Source of the DNA: Pseudomonas sp. FP198
GTDB lineage: Bacteria > Pseudomonadota > Gammaproteobacteria > Pseudomonadales > Pseudomonadaceae
NCBI RefSeq assembly: GCF_030687895.1
Contig: NZ_CP117452.1
Coordinates: 637,501 to 701,500 of the forward strand
Length of the DNA stretch: 64,000 nt
Direction of reading: 5' to 3'
The position numbers and the translations under genes are program-made. Of the stretch, positions 18,822-30,064 are shown piece after piece. The notes below the pieces were generated by a model. It was not told the DNA's origin. It did no database searches and worked only from the letters and a program-made list of their open reading frames with translations. Within the stretch, counting starts at the first letter, position 1; every line of letters begins with the position of its first letter.

Positions 18822-20927
18822 ATGGCTCGTACTACACCGATTAATCGCTACCGTAACATCGGTATCGTTGCTCACGTGGATGCTGGTAAGACCACCACCA
18901 CCGAGCGCGTCCTTTTTTACACCGGCAAAAGTCACAAAATGGGCGAGGTGCATGACGGCGCCGCGACCACAGACTGGATGGTGCAGGAGCAGGAGCGTGG
19001 TATTACCATTACTTCTGCTGCTATCACCGCCTTCTGGAAAGGTTCCGAGAAGCAGTACCCGCACGAGCATCGCTTCAACGTTATCGATACCCCGGGCCAC
19101 GTAGACTTCACCATTGAAGTTGAGCGTTCCCTGCGTGTACTCGACGGCGCGGTCGTTGTGTTCTGCGGTACTTCGGGTGTTGAGCCTCAGTCGGAAACCG
19201 TATGGCGTCAGGCCAACAAATACGGCGTTCCACGTCTTGTTTACGTAAACAAGATGGACCGTGCTGGTGCCAACTTCCTGCGCGTGATCGGTCAGATCAA
19301 GCAGCGTCTGGGCCACACTCCGGTGCCTATCCAGCTCGCTATCGGTTCGGAAGACAACTTCCAGGGCCAGATCGACCTGATCAACATGCAAGCTGTCTAC
19401 TGGAACGATTCCGACAAGGGCATGGTTCCCGTTCGCAAGGACATTCCTGCTGAATTGCTGGAAGAAGCCGAGAAGTGGCGCGGCAACATGGTCGAGGCTG
19501 CGGCCGAAGCCAACGAAGAACTGATGAACAAGTACCTCGAGGGTGAAGAACTCACCAACGAGGAAATCAAGGCCGCTCTGCGTCAGCGTACTATCGCTGG
19601 TGAGATCGTTCTGGCTGTTTGTGGTTCTTCCTTCAAGAACAAGGGTGTTCCCCTGGTTCTCGACGCCGTGATCGACTTCCTGCCTGCTCCAACCGACATT
19701 CCTGCTATCAAGGGTTCCAACCCTGATAACGAGGAAGAGGAAATGGAGCGTCACGCAAGTGATGACGAGCCGTTCGCGGCCTTGGCATTCAAGATCGCTA
19801 CCGACCCATTCGTGGGTACTTTGACCTTTGTCCGGGTTTACTCGGGCGTGTTGGCCTCCGGCGACGGCGTGATCAACTCGGTAAAAGGCAAGAAAGAGCG
19901 TGTGGGTCGTATGGTGCAGATGCACGCAAACGCCCGTGAAGAAATCAAGGAAGTACGCGCTGGTGACATCGCGGCCTTGATCGGCATGAAGGACGTCACC
20001 ACTGGCGAAACCTTGTGCAACGCTGACAAGCCAATCATCCTGGTTCGCATGGACTTCCCGGAGCCGGTTATTTCGGTAGCGGTTGAGCCCAAGACCAAGG
20101 ATGACCAGGAAAAAATGGGTATCGCTCTGGGCAAACTTGCTCAGGAAGACCCGTCTTTCCGTGTCAAGACTGATGAAGAGACTGGTCAGACGATCATCTC
20201 CGGCATGGGCGAGCTGCACCTGGACATCCTGGTTGACCGGATGCGCCGTGAGTTCAACGTCGAAGCCAACATCGGTAAGCCTCAGGTTTCCTATCGTGAG
20301 CGCATCACGAAGAACTGTGAAATCGAAGGCAAGTTCGTTCGCCAATCCGGCGGTCGTGGCCAGTTCGGTCACTGCTGGATCCGTTTTGCTCCTGCTGACG
20401 AAGGTCAGGAAGGTCTGCAATTCGTGAACGAAGTCGTAGGTGGTGTGGTTCCTAAGGAATACATCCCGGCGATCCAGAAGGGTATCGAAGAGCAGATGAA
20501 GAACGGCGTTGTTGCCGGCTATCCGCTGATCGGCCTGAAGGCAACAGTGTTTGATGGTTCTTACCACGACGTCGACTCCAACGAGATGGCGTTCAAGGTG
20601 GCTGCTTCCATGGCAACCAAGCAACTGGCCCAGAAGGGCGGTGGTGAGTTGCTCGAGCCGATCATGGCAGTAGAAGTCGTTACGCCTGAAGACTACATGG
20701 GTGATGTCATGGGCGACCTTAACCGTCGTCGTGGCATGATTCTGGGTATGGAAGATACGGTTTCCGGCAAGGTTATCCGCGCCGAGGTTCCGTTGGGTGA
20801 AATGTTCGGTTACGCGACCGACGTTCGTTCCATGTCTCAGGGTCGCGCAAGCTACTCTATGGAATTCAAAAAATACAATACAGCTCCGTCGCATATCGTC
20901 GAGACTGTTACCAAAAAGCAAGGCTGA
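18822..20927 (+). CDS. fusA: Elongation factor G
   Basis: GTPase that drives translocation on the ribosome and, with RRF, recycling. 701 residues. P-loop [19 protein letters not shown] (about 17-35), DTPGHVDFT and [10 protein letters not shown] nucleotide motifs, and the domain IV loop region near [15 protein letters not shown] at 18822, 30 bases after rpsG. Standard str-operon position; no sign of truncation. Confidence 0.97.
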   Translation: MARTTPINRYRNIGIVAHVDAGKTTTTERVLFYTGKSHKMGEVHDGAATTDWMVQEQERGITITSAAITAFWKGSEKQYPHEHRFNVIDTPGHVDFTIEVERSLRVLDGAVVVFCGTSGVEPQSETVWRQANKYGVPRLVYVNKMDRAGANFLRVIGQIKQRLGHTPVPIQLAIGSEDNFQGQIDLINMQAVYWNDSDKGMVPVRKDIPAELLEEAEKWRGNMVEAAAEANEELMNKYLEGEELTNEEIKAALRQRTIAGEIVLAVCGSSFKNKGVPLVLDAVIDFLPAPTDIPAIKGSNPDNEEEEMERHASDDEPFAALAFKIATDPFVGTLTFVRVYSGVLASGDGVINSVKGKKERVGRMVQMHANAREEIKEVRAGDIAALIGMKDVTTGETLCNADKPIILVRMDFPEPVISVAVEPKTKDDQEKMGIALGKLAQEDPSFRVKTDEETGQTIISGMGELHLDILVDRMRREFNVEANIGKPQVSYRERITKNCEIEGKFVRQSGGRGQFGHCWIRFAPADEGQEGLQFVNEVVGGVVPKEYIPAIQKGIEEQMKNGVVAGYPLIGLKATVFDGSYHDVDSNEMAFKVAASMATKQLAQKGGGELLEPIMAVEVVTPEDYMGDVMGDLNRRRGMILGMEDTVSGKVIRAEVPLGEMFGYATDVRSMSQGRASYSMEFKKYNTAPSHIVETVTKKQG

Positions 20928-20957
20928 TTCAGCCCTTTAGGCAAGGAGTTAATTGTC

Positions 20958-22151
20958 GTGGCTAAAGAAAAATTTGATCGTTCCCTACCGCACGTCAACG
21001 TTGGCACCATTGGTCACGTTGACCACGGTAAAACCACTCTGACCGCTGCTCTGACTCGCGTCTGCTCCGAAGTTTTCGGTTCGGCCGTTGTTGCTTTCGA
21101 CAAAATCGACAGCGCTCCGGAAGAAAAGGCTCGTGGTATCACCATCAACACCGCGCACGTTGAGTACAACTCTTCGATTCGTCACTACGCTCACGTTGAC
21201 TGCCCAGGTCACGCTGACTATGTGAAGAACATGATCACCGGTGCTGCCCAGATGGACGGCGCGATCCTGGTTTGCTCGGCCGCCGATGGTCCGATGCCAC
21301 AAACCCGTGAGCACATCCTGCTGTCCCGTCAGGTAGGCGTTCCGTACATCGTTGTCTTCCTGAACAAGGCTGACATGGTTGACGACGCTGAGCTGCTGGA
21401 ACTGGTTGAGATGGAAGTGCGCGATCTGCTGAGCACTTACGACTTCCCAGGTGATGACACTCCAATCATCATTGGTTCGGCTCTGATGGCTCTGAACGGC
21501 CAGGACGACAACGAAATGGGTACCACCGCTGTCAAGCGTCTGGTAGAAACTCTGGACAGCTACATCCCAGAGCCGGTTCGTGTTATCGACAAGCCGTTCC
21601 TGATGCCAATCGAAGACGTATTCTCGATCTCCGGTCGCGGTACTGTTGTGACTGGTCGTATCGAGCGCGGTATCGTCAAGGTTCAGGATCCGCTGGAAAT
21701 CGTAGGTCTGCGTGACACCACCGTCACCACCTGCACCGGTGTTGAAATGTTCCGTAAGCTGCTCGACGAAGGTCGTGCTGGCGAGAACTGCGGTGTTCTG
21801 CTGCGTGGTACCAAGCGTGACGACGTCGAGCGTGGCCAGGTTCTGGTTAAGCCGGGTTCGGTCAAGCCGCACACCAAGTTCGAAGCTGAAGTGTACGTTC
21901 TGAGCAAAGAAGAAGGCGGTCGCCACACTCCGTTCTTCAAAGGCTACCGTCCACAGTTCTACTTCCGGACCACTGACGTGACCGGTAACTGCGAACTGCC
22001 GGAAGGCGTTGAAATGGTAATGCCAGGCGACAACATCAAAATGGTTGTCACCCTGATCAAGACCATCGCAATGGAAGACGGTCTGCGTTTCGCTATCCGT
22101 GAAGGCGGTCGTACCGTCGGCGCTGGCGTCGTAGCCAAAATCATCGAGTAA
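20958..22151 (+). CDS. tuf: Elongation factor Tu, copy 2 (str operon)
   Basis: Second EF-Tu gene, 397 residues, same function as the copy at 4407. It starts with GTG at 20958 after AAGGAG, while copy 1 starts with ATG. All GTPase motifs are intact. It differs from copy 1 at about 24 residues, for example KFDRSLPHV for KFERNKPHV and [17 protein letters not shown] for [17 protein letters not shown], but shares a 124-base identical DNA run (21301-21424 here, 4750-4873 in copy 1). That pattern suggests patchy gene conversion. A strong terminator follows. Confidence 0.97.
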   Translation: MAKEKFDRSLPHVNVGTIGHVDHGKTTLTAALTRVCSEVFGSAVVAFDKIDSAPEEKARGITINTAHVEYNSSIRHYAHVDCPGHADYVKNMITGAAQMDGAILVCSAADGPMPQTREHILLSRQVGVPYIVVFLNKADMVDDAELLELVEMEVRDLLSTYDFPGDDTPIIIGSALMALNGQDDNEMGTTAVKRLVETLDSYIPEPVRVIDKPFLMPIEDVFSISGRGTVVTGRIERGIVKVQDPLEIVGLRDTTVTTCTGVEMFRKLLDEGRAGENCGVLLRGTKRDDVERGQVLVKPGSVKPHTKFEAEVYVLSKEEGGRHTPFFKGYRPQFYFRTTDVTGNCELPEGVEMVMPGDNIKMVVTLIKTIAMEDGLRFAIREGGRTVGAGVVAKIIE

Positions 22152-22182
22152 GACTCTCTTGTAGAGTTGACTCGGTGAGTTG

Positions 22183-22211
22183 AAAAGCCCCCGCTTAGCG
22201 GGGGCTTTTTT
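22183..22211 (+). terminator. Terminator of the str operon
   Basis: AAAAGCCCCCGC (22183-22194), loop TTA, GCGGGGGCTTTT (22198-22209) and further T residues: a 12-pair stem with a T-run. It ends 6 bases before the -35 of the S10 promoter. Confidence 0.95.
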
Positions 22212-22217
22212 ATTGGG

Positions 22218-22246
22218 TTGACACCTATCGGGGGCGTCTATAGAAT
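22218..22246 (+). promoter_or_regulatory. S10 operon promoter
   Basis: A consensus TTGACA at 22218-22223, a 17-base spacer and TAGAAT at 22241-22246 (TATAGA overlaps it). It stands directly behind the str terminator. The leader to rpsJ would be only about 55 bases, much shorter than the L4-controlled leader of E. coli; it contains only a small stem GGGCG/CGCCC. Confidence 0.8.
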
Positions 22247-22308
22247 TGCGCCTCCTTTTAACGGGCGTATTGCGCCCGGTGGGAATAGCAGCCGGAGTCT
22301 GAAATCCA

Positions 22309-22620
22309 ATGCAAAATCAGCAAATCCGTATCAGGTTGAAGGCTTTTGACCATCGCCTGATCGACCAATCCACCCAGGAAATCGTGGAAACCGCGAAACG
22401 TACTGGTGCTCAAGTGCGTGGTCCAATTCCACTGCCTACCCGTAAAGAGCGGTTCACCGTTCTGGTCTCCCCGCACGTCAACAAAGACGCGCGTGACCAG
22501 TACGAGATCCGTACTCATAAGCGCGTTCTGGACATCGTCCAGCCAACGGATAAAACCGTTGATGCTCTTATGAAGCTCGATCTTGCGGCCGGTGTGGAAG
22601 TGCAGATCAGCCTCGGCTAA
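22309..22620 (+). CDS. rpsJ: 30S ribosomal protein S10
   Basis: 30S head protein that also serves as NusE in antitermination and binds the NusG KOW domain. 103 residues, standard length, starting [17 protein letters not shown]. First gene of the S10 operon, behind a consensus promoter. Confidence 0.97.
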
Positions 22621-22700
22621 GACTCGGTCTTAGTCGTGTAACGCTCTGAAATGGGCGGCCATAGCGGGTGAAAGCCCCGTACACTCATGAGGTTTACAAC

Positions 22701-23336
22701 ATGACTATTGGTGTAGTCGGTCGTAAATGCGGTATGACCCGTATTTTCACCGAAGAAGGTGTCTCCATTCCGGTCACGGTCATTGAGATCGAGCCGAATC
22801 GCGTCACCCAGTTCAAAACTGAAGAGACCGATGGCTATCGTGCAGTGCAAGTCACTGTCGGCGAGCGTCGTGCTTCGCGTGTAACAGCTGCTCAAGCTGG
22901 CCACTTCGCCAAGGCGAACGTTGCCGCTGGTCGTACCGTAATGGAATTCCGCCTTGAAGAAGGCGAGTACCAGGCCGGCGATCTGATCAACGCTGAAATC
23001 TTCGCTGCTGGTCAACTGGTTGATGTAACCGGTCAGTCCAAGGGTAAAGGCTTCCAGGGTACGATCAAGCGTTGGAACTTCCGCGGGCAAGATAACACCC
23101 ACGGTAACTCCGTATCCCACCGCGTTCCAGGCTCTATCGGCCAGTGCCAGACTCCTGGTCGTGTATTCAAGGGCAAAAAAATGTCCGGTCATATGGGCGC
23201 CGAGCGCGTGACCGTGCAGTCCCTCGAAGTAGTGCGCGTGGACGCTGAACGCAATCTGTTGTTGGTCAAGGGCGCTGTTCCTGGCGCTACTGGCGGCAAC
23301 TTGGTTGTACGTCCAGCAGCCAAGGCTCGCGGTTAA
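22701..23336 (+). CDS. rplC: 50S ribosomal protein L3
   Basis: Early assembly protein reaching toward the peptidyl-transferase centre. 211 residues. The ATG at 22701 is chosen because [16 protein letters not shown] is the conserved start; an upstream in-frame start at 22668 would add 11 residues without homology. The methylated-Gln region ([15 protein letters not shown]) is intact. 80 bases separate it from rpsJ. Confidence 0.97.
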   Translation: MTIGVVGRKCGMTRIFTEEGVSIPVTVIEIEPNRVTQFKTEETDGYRAVQVTVGERRASRVTAAQAGHFAKANVAAGRTVMEFRLEEGEYQAGDLINAEIFAAGQLVDVTGQSKGKGFQGTIKRWNFRGQDNTHGNSVSHRVPGSIGQCQTPGRVFKGKKMSGHMGAERVTVQSLEVVRVDAERNLLLVKGAVPGATGGNLVVRPAAKARG

Positions 23337-23348
23337 GGGGAAGCTGAC

Positions 23349-23951
23349 ATGCAATTAAATGTAAATGACGCTCAAGCGATCGAAGTTTCCGAACTGACAT
23401 TTGGCGGCGAATTCAACGAGACGCTGGTTCACCAAGCAGTCGTGGCCTACATGGCCGGCGGCCGTCAAGGTAGCAAGCAGCAAAAGACCCGTTCCGACGT
23501 TTCTGGTGGCGGTAAGCGCCCATGGCGTCAGAAAGGTACTGGCCGTGCTCGTGCCGGTACTATCCGTAGCCCAATCTGGCGTGGCGGCGGTACCACTTTC
23601 GCAGCTCGTCCTCAGGATCACTCCCAGAAGCTGAACAAGAAGATGTATCGCGCAGCAATGCGTTCCATCCTTGCTGAGCTGGTGCGTACTGATCGTCTGG
23701 TCGTGGTTCAGGACTTCGCTGTTGAAGCACCGAAAACCAAAGATCTGCTGAACAAGCTGAATGGCATGGGCCTGACTGACGTCCTGATCGTGTCTGACGC
23801 TGTTGATCAGAACCTGTACCTGGCTGCTCGCAACCTGCCACACGTCGATGTTCGTGACGTGCAGGGTTCCGATCCGGTCAGTCTGATCGCATACGACAAG
23901 GTGTTGATCACCGTGTCGGCCGTGAAGAAATTCGAGGAGCTGCTGGGATGA
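23349..23951 (+). CDS. rplD: 50S ribosomal protein L4
   Basis: Lines the exit tunnel; in E. coli it also represses the S10 operon. 200 residues, with the tunnel loop ([26 protein letters not shown]). It starts 12 bases after rplC and overlaps rplW by 4 bases (ATGA). Confidence 0.97.
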
Positions 23952-24247
23952 ACCAGGAACGCGTATTTAAAGTTCTGCTTGGCCCGCACGTTTCCGAGAA
24001 GGCTACGGTTCTGGCAGACAAGAAAGGCCAGTTCGTTTTCAAGGTTGCAACCGATGCAACCAAGCTGGAAATCAAGAAGGCCGTCGAAAGCCTGTTCAGC
24101 GTGAAAGTAGAGCGCGTTACTACCCTGAACGTTCTGGGTAAGAGCAAGCGCACTGCTCGCGGTCTGGGCAAGCGTAATGACTGGAAGAAGGCAGTTATCT
24201 CCCTTCAGCCAGGCCAAGATCTCGATTTCAGCAGCAGTGCTGAGTAA
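23948..24247 (+). CDS. rplW: 50S ribosomal protein L23
   Basis: Sits at the tunnel exit and docks SRP, trigger factor and SecY. 99 residues, normal length. The start ATG overlaps the rplD stop (ATGA), so it is translationally coupled. Confidence 0.96.
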
Positions 24248-24261
24248 GGAAGGGGTGCATC

Positions 24262-25086
24262 ATGGCAATCGTTAAATGCAAACCGACTTCCCCTGGCCGC
24301 CGTTTTGTGGTCAAGGTGGTCAACCAGGAGCTGCATAAAGGCGCTCCTCACGCACCGCTGCTCGAGAAAAAATCGAAGTCTGGTGGTCGTAACAACAATG
24401 GCCGTATTACCACTCGTCACATTGGTGGTGGTCATAAGCAGCATTATCGTCTGGTCGACTTCCGTCGCAACGACAAGGATGGCATCGCTGCCACCGTCGA
24501 GCGTATCGAATACGATCCAAACCGTACTGCTCACATCGCTCTGCTGCTGTACGCAGATGGCGAGCGTCGCTACATCATCGCCCCTAAAGGCGTGAGCGCT
24601 GGCGACCAGCTGATCGCAGGTGCTCTGGCGCCGATCAAGCCGGGCAACGCTCTGCAACTGCGCAACATTCCAGTTGGTAGCACCGTACACGGCATCGAAT
24701 TGAAGCCAGGTAAAGGCGCGCAAATCGCTCGTTCCGCTGGTGCTTCGGCTCAGCTGATCGCTCGTGAAGGTGTCTACGTGACCCTGCGTCTGCGTTCTGG
24801 TGAGATGCGTAAAGTCCTGGCTGAATGCCGTGCGACCCTGGGCGAAGTCTCGAACTCCGAGCACAGCCTGCGTTCGTTGGGTAAAGCTGGTGCCAAGCGC
24901 TGGCGTGGCGTTCGCCCAACCGTTCGTGGTGTTGCCATGAACCCGGTTGACCACCCACATGGTGGTGGTGAAGGTCGTACCTCTGGTGGTCGTCATCCGG
25001 TATCGCCATGGGGCTTCCCGACTAAGGGCGCGAAGACTCGTGGTAATAAGCGTACCGACAAAATGATCGTCCGTCGTCGCAAGTAA
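24262..25086 (+). CDS. rplB: 50S ribosomal protein L2
   Basis: Core 50S protein needed for subunit joining and peptidyl transfer. 274 residues with the conserved C-terminal [21 protein letters not shown], including the functional His. 14 bases after rplW. Confidence 0.97.
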
Positions 25087-25102
25087 ATAGAGGGATACGA
25101 CA

Positions 25103-25378
25103 GTGCCACGTTCTCTGAAAAAAGGTCCTTTTATTGATCTTCACCTACTGAAGAAGATCGAAGTGGCGGCGGAAAAGAACGATCGCAAACCAGTTAAGAC
25201 CTGGTCGCGTCGTTCGATGATCCTGCCACAAATGGTCGGTCTGACCATCGCAGTACACAACGGTCGTCAACACGTCCCAGTTCTCGTTAACGAAGACATG
25301 GTCGGCCACAAACTGGGCGAGTTCGCCGGTACCCGCACTTATCGTGGGCACGTGGCAGACAAGAAAGCCAAGCGTTAA
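25103..25378 (+). CDS. rpsS: 30S ribosomal protein S19
   Basis: 30S head protein near the decoding site. 91 residues, starting [12 protein letters not shown]. It uses a GTG start at 25103 after AGAGGG; no ATG fits the conserved N-terminus. Confidence 0.97.
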   Translation: MPRSLKKGPFIDLHLLKKIEVAAEKNDRKPVKTWSRRSMILPQMVGLTIAVHNGRQHVPVLVNEDMVGHKLGEFAGTRTYRGHVADKKAKR

Positions 25379-25389
25379 GGGGTTAGGAA

Positions 25390-25722
25390 ATGGAAGTAGC
25401 CGCTAAGTTGTCGGGCGCTCGAATCTCCGCCCAGAAAGCCCGCTTGGTCGCCGACCAGATCCGCGGGAAGAAGGTGGGCGAAGCGCTCAACCTGTTGGCT
25501 TTCAGCAGTAAGAAAGCCGCCGAGATCATGAAAAAAGTGCTGGAGTCGGCCGTAGCCAACGCCGAGCATAACGAAGGCGCAGACGTTGATGACCTGAAGG
25601 TCAGCACCGTTTTCGTCAACGAAGGGCGTTCGCTGAAGCGCATCATGCCACGTGCCAAAGGCCGTGCTGATCGCATCGTCAAGCGGTCTTGCCATATCAC
25701 TGTCAAGGTTGCTGACAAGTAA
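25390..25722 (+). CDS. rplV: 50S ribosomal protein L22
   Basis: Forms part of the exit-tunnel constriction. 110 residues, full length, with the tunnel hairpin near [14 protein letters not shown]. 11 bases after rpsS. Confidence 0.97.
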
Positions 25723-25735
25723 CGGAGTCGAAGAG

Positions 25736-26422
25736 ATGGGTCAGAAAGTACATCCCATTGGCATTCGCCTGGGAATCGTCAAGGAGCACACCTCCGTCTG
25801 GTACGCAGACGGTCGGACTTATGCGGACTATTTGTTCGCTGATCTGAAGGTGCGTGAGTATCTCCAAGACAAACTAAAAAGCGCGTCCGTCAGCCGTATC
25901 GATATCCATCGTCCGGCTCAGACTGCACGTATCACCATCCACACCGCTCGTCCAGGTATCGTTATCGGGAAGAAAGGTGAAGATGTTGAGAAACTGCGTC
26001 AGGACCTGACCAAGCAAATGGGTGTGCCTGTGCACATCAATATCGAAGAGATCCGCAAGCCGGAGCTCGACGGTATGCTGGTTGCGCAGAGCGTAGCTCA
26101 GCAGCTGGAGCGTCGCGTAATGTTCCGTCGCGCTATGAAGCGCGCTGTACAGAACGCCATGCGCATTGGTGCCAAAGGCATCAAAATCCAAGTGAGCGGT
26201 CGTCTCGGCGGTGCTGAAATCGCACGTACTGAATGGTATCGCGAAGGTCGTGTGCCACTGCACACCCTGCGTGCCGACATCGACTATGCCAACTACGAAG
26301 CTCACACCACTTACGGTGTGATCGGTGTAAAGGTTTGGATCTTCAAAGGCGAAGTAATTGGTGGTCGCCAAGAAGAACTGAAACCACAAGCACCAGCGCC
26401 TCGTAAAAAAGCTGCTAAGTAA
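25736..26422 (+). CDS. rpsC: 30S ribosomal protein S3
   Basis: mRNA-entry protein with helicase activity. 228 residues, starting [14 protein letters not shown] at the ATG at 25736; the frame is open upstream into rplV but without homology. It has a KH-type domain with IVIGKKGED. Confidence 0.97.
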
Positions 26423-26434
26423 GGGGTACGCCAA

Positions 26435-26848
26435 ATGTTGCAACCAAAGCGTACGAAGTTCCGCAAGCAGATGACCGGCCACAACCGTGGCCTGGCATTG
26501 CGCGGTAGCAAAGTCAGCTTCGGCGAGTTCGCGCTGAAGTCTGTTGCTCGTGGTCGTCTCACCGCTCGTCAGATCGAGTCAGCGCGTCGTGCTCTGACCC
26601 GTCACGTAAAACGTGGCGGCAAGATCTGGATCCGTGTATTCCCGGACAAGCCTGTCACCAAGAAGCCACTCGAAGTTCGGATGGGTAAAGGTAAGGGTAA
26701 CGTGGAGTACTGGGTTGCCCAGATTCAGCCAGGCAAAGTCCTGTATGAAATCGAGGGTGTTTCTGAAGAGCTGGCGCGTGAGGCTTTCGCCCTGGCTGCT
26801 GCAAAGCTGCCGCTCGCCACCTCCTTTGTTAAACGGACGGTGATGTGA
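26435..26848 (+). CDS. rplP: 50S ribosomal protein L16
   Basis: Contacts A-site tRNA and is needed late in 50S assembly. 137 residues, standard start [15 protein letters not shown]. Its TGA shares one base with the rpmC ATG. Confidence 0.97.
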
Positions 26849-27039
26849 TGAAAGCGAATGAACTTCGTGAAAAATCAGCACAGCAGCTGAACGAGCAACT
26901 GCTCGGCCTGCTGCGCGACCAGTTCAATCTGCGTATGCAGAAGGCAACTGGCCAGTTGGGGCAGTCTCATCTGCTCTCGCAAGTTAAGCGTGACATCGCT
27001 CGCGTGAAAACTGTGCTCAACCAGCAGGCAGGTAAGTAA
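26848..27039 (+). CDS. rpmC: 50S ribosomal protein L29
   Basis: Small protein near the tunnel exit. 63 residues, [14 protein letters not shown]. The ATG at 26848 overlaps the rplP stop by one base (TGATG); a GTG one codon earlier is less likely. Confidence 0.95.
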
Positions 27040-27041
27040 TC

Positions 27042-27308
27042 ATGGCTGAAGCCGAAAAAACTGTCCGTACGCTGACTGGCCGTGTTGTCAGCGACAAGAT
27101 GGACAAAACCATCACCGTTCTGATCGAGCGTCGCGTTAAGCACCCGATCTACGGTAAATACGTTAAGCGTTCGACTAAGCTGCACGCGCACGACGAAACC
27201 AATCAGTGCCACATCGGCGACAAAGTCACTATTCGTGAAACTCGTCCGATGGCCAAGACCAAGTCTTGGGCGCTGGTTGATGTTCTCGAACGCGCTGTGG
27301 AAGTCTAA
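27042..27308 (+). CDS. rpsQ: 30S ribosomal protein S17
   Basis: Primary 16S rRNA-binding protein of OB fold. 88 residues, with the conserved [14 protein letters not shown]. 2 bases after rpmC; last gene of the S10-type set. Confidence 0.97.
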   Translation: MAEAEKTVRTLTGRVVSDKMDKTITVLIERRVKHPIYGKYVKRSTKLHAHDETNQCHIGDKVTIRETRPMAKTKSWALVDVLERAVEV

Positions 27309-27331
27309 GGGCTAGGGGTCGGAGAAATTAT

Positions 27332-27700
27332 ATGATTCAGACTCAATCCATGCTCGATGTGGCCGATAACAGCGGCGCTCGCCGTGTTATGTGCATCAAG
27401 GTGCTGGGTGGCTCCCATCGTCGTTACGCTGGTATCGGTGACATCATCAAAGTTACCGTCAAGGAAGCAATTCCTCGCGGTAAGGTGAAGAAAGGCCAAG
27501 TGATGACTGCTGTTGTAGTCCGCACTCGCCACGGTGTTCGTCGTGCTGACGGCTCCATCATCCGCTTTGATGGCAACGCTGCTGTTCTGTTGAACAACAA
27601 GCAAGAGCCAATCGGCACCCGTATCTTTGGGCCAGTGACCCGTGAACTTCGTACTGAGAAGTTCATGAAGATCGTCTCGCTCGCCCCAGAAGTGCTGTAA
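27332..27700 (+). CDS. rplN: 50S ribosomal protein L14
   Basis: Interface protein of the 50S. 122 residues, starting [17 protein letters not shown]. 23 bases after rpsQ with a GGAG site; no promoter-terminator pair is visible between the S10 and spc gene sets here. Confidence 0.97.
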   Translation: MIQTQSMLDVADNSGARRVMCIKVLGGSHRRYAGIGDIIKVTVKEAIPRGKVKKGQVMTAVVVRTRHGVRRADGSIIRFDGNAAVLLNNKQEPIGTRIFGPVTRELRTEKFMKIVSLAPEVL

Positions 27701-27711
27701 GGAGATCCGAC

Positions 27712-28026
27712 ATGCAAAAGATTCGTCGTGACGACGAGATCATCGTGATCGCCGGCAAAGACAAGGGTAAGCGCGGTAAGGTGCTGAAGGTTCTTGCTGA
27801 CAACCGTCTGGTTGTTGGTGGTCTGAACCTGGTCAAGCGTCATACCAAGCCTAACCCGATGTCGGGCGTACAGGGCGGTATCGTCGAGAAAGAAGCGCCA
27901 CTGCACGCTTCCAACGTCGCCATTTTCAACGGCGAAACCAACAAGGCTGACCGCGTTGGTTTCAAAGTAGAAGACGGTAAGAAAATTCGTGTCTTCAAGT
28001 CGACCCAAAAAGCGGTTGATGCTTGA
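27712..28026 (+). CDS. rplX: 50S ribosomal protein L24
   Basis: Assembly initiator with a KOW motif ([20 protein letters not shown]). 104 residues. 11 bases after rplN. Confidence 0.97.
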   Translation: MQKIRRDDEIIVIAGKDKGKRGKVLKVLADNRLVVGGLNLVKRHTKPNPMSGVQGGIVEKEAPLHASNVAIFNGETNKADRVGFKVEDGKKIRVFKSTQKAVDA

Positions 28027-28046
28027 ACACTGCTAGGTAGAAGACC

Positions 28047-28586
28047 ATGGCACGACTAAAAGAGATTTACCGGAAGGAAATCGCACCGAAACTTAAGGAA
28101 GAACTTAAGCTTTCGAACGTGATGGAAGTTCCGCGCGTTACCAAAATCACCCTGAACATGGGTCTGGGCGAAGCGATCGGCGACAAAAAAGTCATCGAGC
28201 ACGCTGTAGCCGACCTGGAAAAGATCACCGGTCAGAAAGTCGTTGTGACTTACGCTCGGAAATCCATCGCTGGCTTCAAAGTCCGTGAAGGTTGGCCGAT
28301 CGGCGTCAAAGTGACCCTGCGCCGTGAGCGTATGTACGAGTTCCTGGATCGTCTGCTGTCGATCTCCCTGCCTCGGGTTCGCGACTTCCGCGGCCTGAAT
28401 GCCAAGTCCTTCGATGGTCGTGGCAACTACAGCATGGGCGTGAAAGAGCAGATCATCTTCCCGGAAATCGATTACGACAAGATCGACGCTCTCCGCGGTC
28501 TGGACATTACCCTGACCACCACTGCTCGGACGGATGAAGAAGGTCGCGCACTGCTGCGTGCTTTCAAATTCCCGTTCCGCAACTGA
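28047..28586 (+). CDS. rplE: 50S ribosomal protein L5
   Basis: Binds 5S rRNA and P-site tRNA. 179 residues, full length, with [15 protein letters not shown]. 20 bases after rplX. Confidence 0.97.
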   Translation: MARLKEIYRKEIAPKLKEELKLSNVMEVPRVTKITLNMGLGEAIGDKKVIEHAVADLEKITGQKVVVTYARKSIAGFKVREGWPIGVKVTLRRERMYEFLDRLLSISLPRVRDFRGLNAKSFDGRGNYSMGVKEQIIFPEIDYDKIDALRGLDITLTTTARTDEEGRALLRAFKFPFRN

Positions 28587-28599
28587 TTGGAGTAGGACA

Positions 28600-28905
28600 A
28601 TGGCCAAGAAGAGCATGAAGAACCGTGAGCTGAAGCGTCAGCTCACCGTTGCCAAGTACGCCACCAAGCGTGCAGCGCTGAAAGCTATCATCGTTGATCT
28701 GAACGCAAGTCCAGAAGCGCGTTGGGAAGCTACCGTAGCACTGCAGAAGCAGCCACGTGACGCCAGCGCTTCGCGCATGCGTAACCGCTGCCGCCTGACT
28801 GGTCGTCCGCACGGCGTGTACCGCAAGTTCGGCCTCGGCCGTAACATGCTGCGTCAAGCCGCAATGCGTGGTGACGTTCCAGGTCTGGTCAAAGCCAGCT
28901 GGTAA
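28600..28905 (+). CDS. rpsN: 30S ribosomal protein S14 (zinc-free form)
   Basis: 30S head protein. 101 residues from the ATG at 28600 ([14 protein letters not shown]). Only one Cys ([12 protein letters not shown]) and no CxxC pair, so it is the zinc-independent long form. It is followed by a 210-base gap with a hairpin and a promoter, which is unusual inside the spc gene set. Confidence 0.96.
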   Translation: MAKKSMKNRELKRQLTVAKYATKRAALKAIIVDLNASPEARWEATVALQKQPRDASASRMRNRCRLTGRPHGVYRKFGLGRNMLRQAAMRGDVPGLVKASW

Positions 28906-28966
28906 GCACTGTCAAAGTCGCGGCGGTCGGTATCGCAAGATCCTGACCGCCGGTGACCTTGAACTT

Positions 28967-28994
28967 GAATCAAGCCCCTTTTGGGGCTTGATTC
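28967..28994 (+). terminator. Strong hairpin after rpsN (partial terminator candidate)
   Basis: A perfect 12-pair stem (28967-28978 with 28983-28994) with a TTTT loop, about 60 bases after rpsN. The trailing sequence ATTTGTGGGG is only weakly T-rich, so termination may be partial. Its 3' arm contains the -35 of the next promoter. Confidence 0.7.
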
Positions 28995-29016
28995 ATTTGT
29001 GGGGTGTGTCTAGAAT
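28988..29016 (+). promoter_or_regulatory. Putative internal promoter for rpsH onward
   Basis: TTGATT at 28988-28993, a 17-base spacer and TAGAAT at 29011-29016, 100 bases before rpsH. The -35 lies in the 3' arm of the rpsN hairpin. The roughly 95-base leader could hold the S8-type control site, but no fold was computed. Confidence 0.65.
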
Positions 29017-29115
29017 ACCCGGCTCGCCTGAGCCCGTGTTTTTATTGCGCGGATGCGCTCGGCGACACGTACTAGCCGAAAGGCTAATTTTTTGTGTATT
29101 AGGAGCGTCTAGCCC

Positions 29116-29508
29116 ATGAGTATGCAGGACCCGTTAGCGGACATGCTAACTCGTATCCGTAATGCCCAGATGGCTGAAAAGTCCGTCGTAAGCATGCCAT
29201 CTTCTACGTTGAAGGTAGCTGTTGCCAAAGTCCTGAAGGACGAAGGTTACATTGCGGGTTATCAGATCAGCAGCGAAATCAAGCCTCTGCTGTCCATCGA
29301 GCTTAAGTACTTCGAAGGCCGTCCGGTCATCGAGGAAGTGAAGCGCGTTAGCCGTCCAGGCCTGCGTCAGTACAAGTCCGTCGATGATCTGCCAAAAGTT
29401 CGTGGCGGTCTCGGTGTGTCTATCGTCTCCACCAACAAAGGTGTGATGACGGATCGTGCTGCGCGCGCTGCCGGTGTCGGCGGCGAAGTTCTTTGCACTG
29501 TGTTCTAA
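29116..29508 (+). CDS. rpsH: 30S ribosomal protein S8
   Basis: Primary 16S-binding protein; in E. coli it represses the spc operon. 130 residues, [18 protein letters not shown]. Preceded by a 210-base gap with its own candidate promoter. Confidence 0.97.
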   Translation: MSMQDPLADMLTRIRNAQMAEKSVVSMPSSTLKVAVAKVLKDEGYIAGYQISSEIKPLLSIELKYFEGRPVIEEVKRVSRPGLRQYKSVDDLPKVRGGLGVSIVSTNKGVMTDRAARAAGVGGEVLCTVF

Positions 29509-29520
29509 GGGGGGATAAGC

Positions 29521-30054
29521 ATGTCACGCGTCGCTAAGAACCCCGTTAAGCTGCCAGCCGGTGTCGAAGTCAAATTCGCAGGCCAACAGCTTTCGGTGAA
29601 GGGTGCCAAGGGCACTCTGCAACTGAACATCCATTCGTCCGTTGAGATCGTTGAAGAAGCTGGTGAGCTGCGTTTCGCTGCTCGCAATGGCGATCAACAG
29701 ACTCGCGCAATGGCTGGTACCACTCGTGCGTTGGTAAACAACATGGTCCAAGGCGTAAGCCAAGGCTTCGAGCGCAAGCTCCAGCTGGTCGGTGTTGGTT
29801 ACAAAGCGCAAGCAAAAGGCACAGTGCTGAACCTGGCTCTTGGCTTCTCGCACCCAGTGGATTATGAACTGCCGGAAGGCATCACCGCTGAGACTCCTAG
29901 CCAGACCGATATCCTGATCAAGGGCATCGACAAGCAGCTGGTAGGTCAAGTGGCCGCCGAGATCCGCGACTTCCGTCCACCAGAGCCGTACAAAGGCAAA
30001 GGTGTGCGCTACGCGGACGAAGTCGTCCGTCGTAAAGAAGCCAAGAAGAAGTAG
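29521..30054 (+). CDS. rplF: 50S ribosomal protein L6
   Basis: Binds near the sarcin-ricin loop. 177 residues with the C-terminal [14 protein letters not shown] signature. 12 bases after rpsH. Confidence 0.97.
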   Translation: MSRVAKNPVKLPAGVEVKFAGQQLSVKGAKGTLQLNIHSSVEIVEEAGELRFAARNGDQQTRAMAGTTRALVNNMVQGVSQGFERKLQLVGVGYKAQAKGTVLNLALGFSHPVDYELPEGITAETPSQTDILIKGIDKQLVGQVAAEIRDFRPPEPYKGKGVRYADEVVRRKEAKKK

Positions 30055-30064
30055 GGCATAGCAA

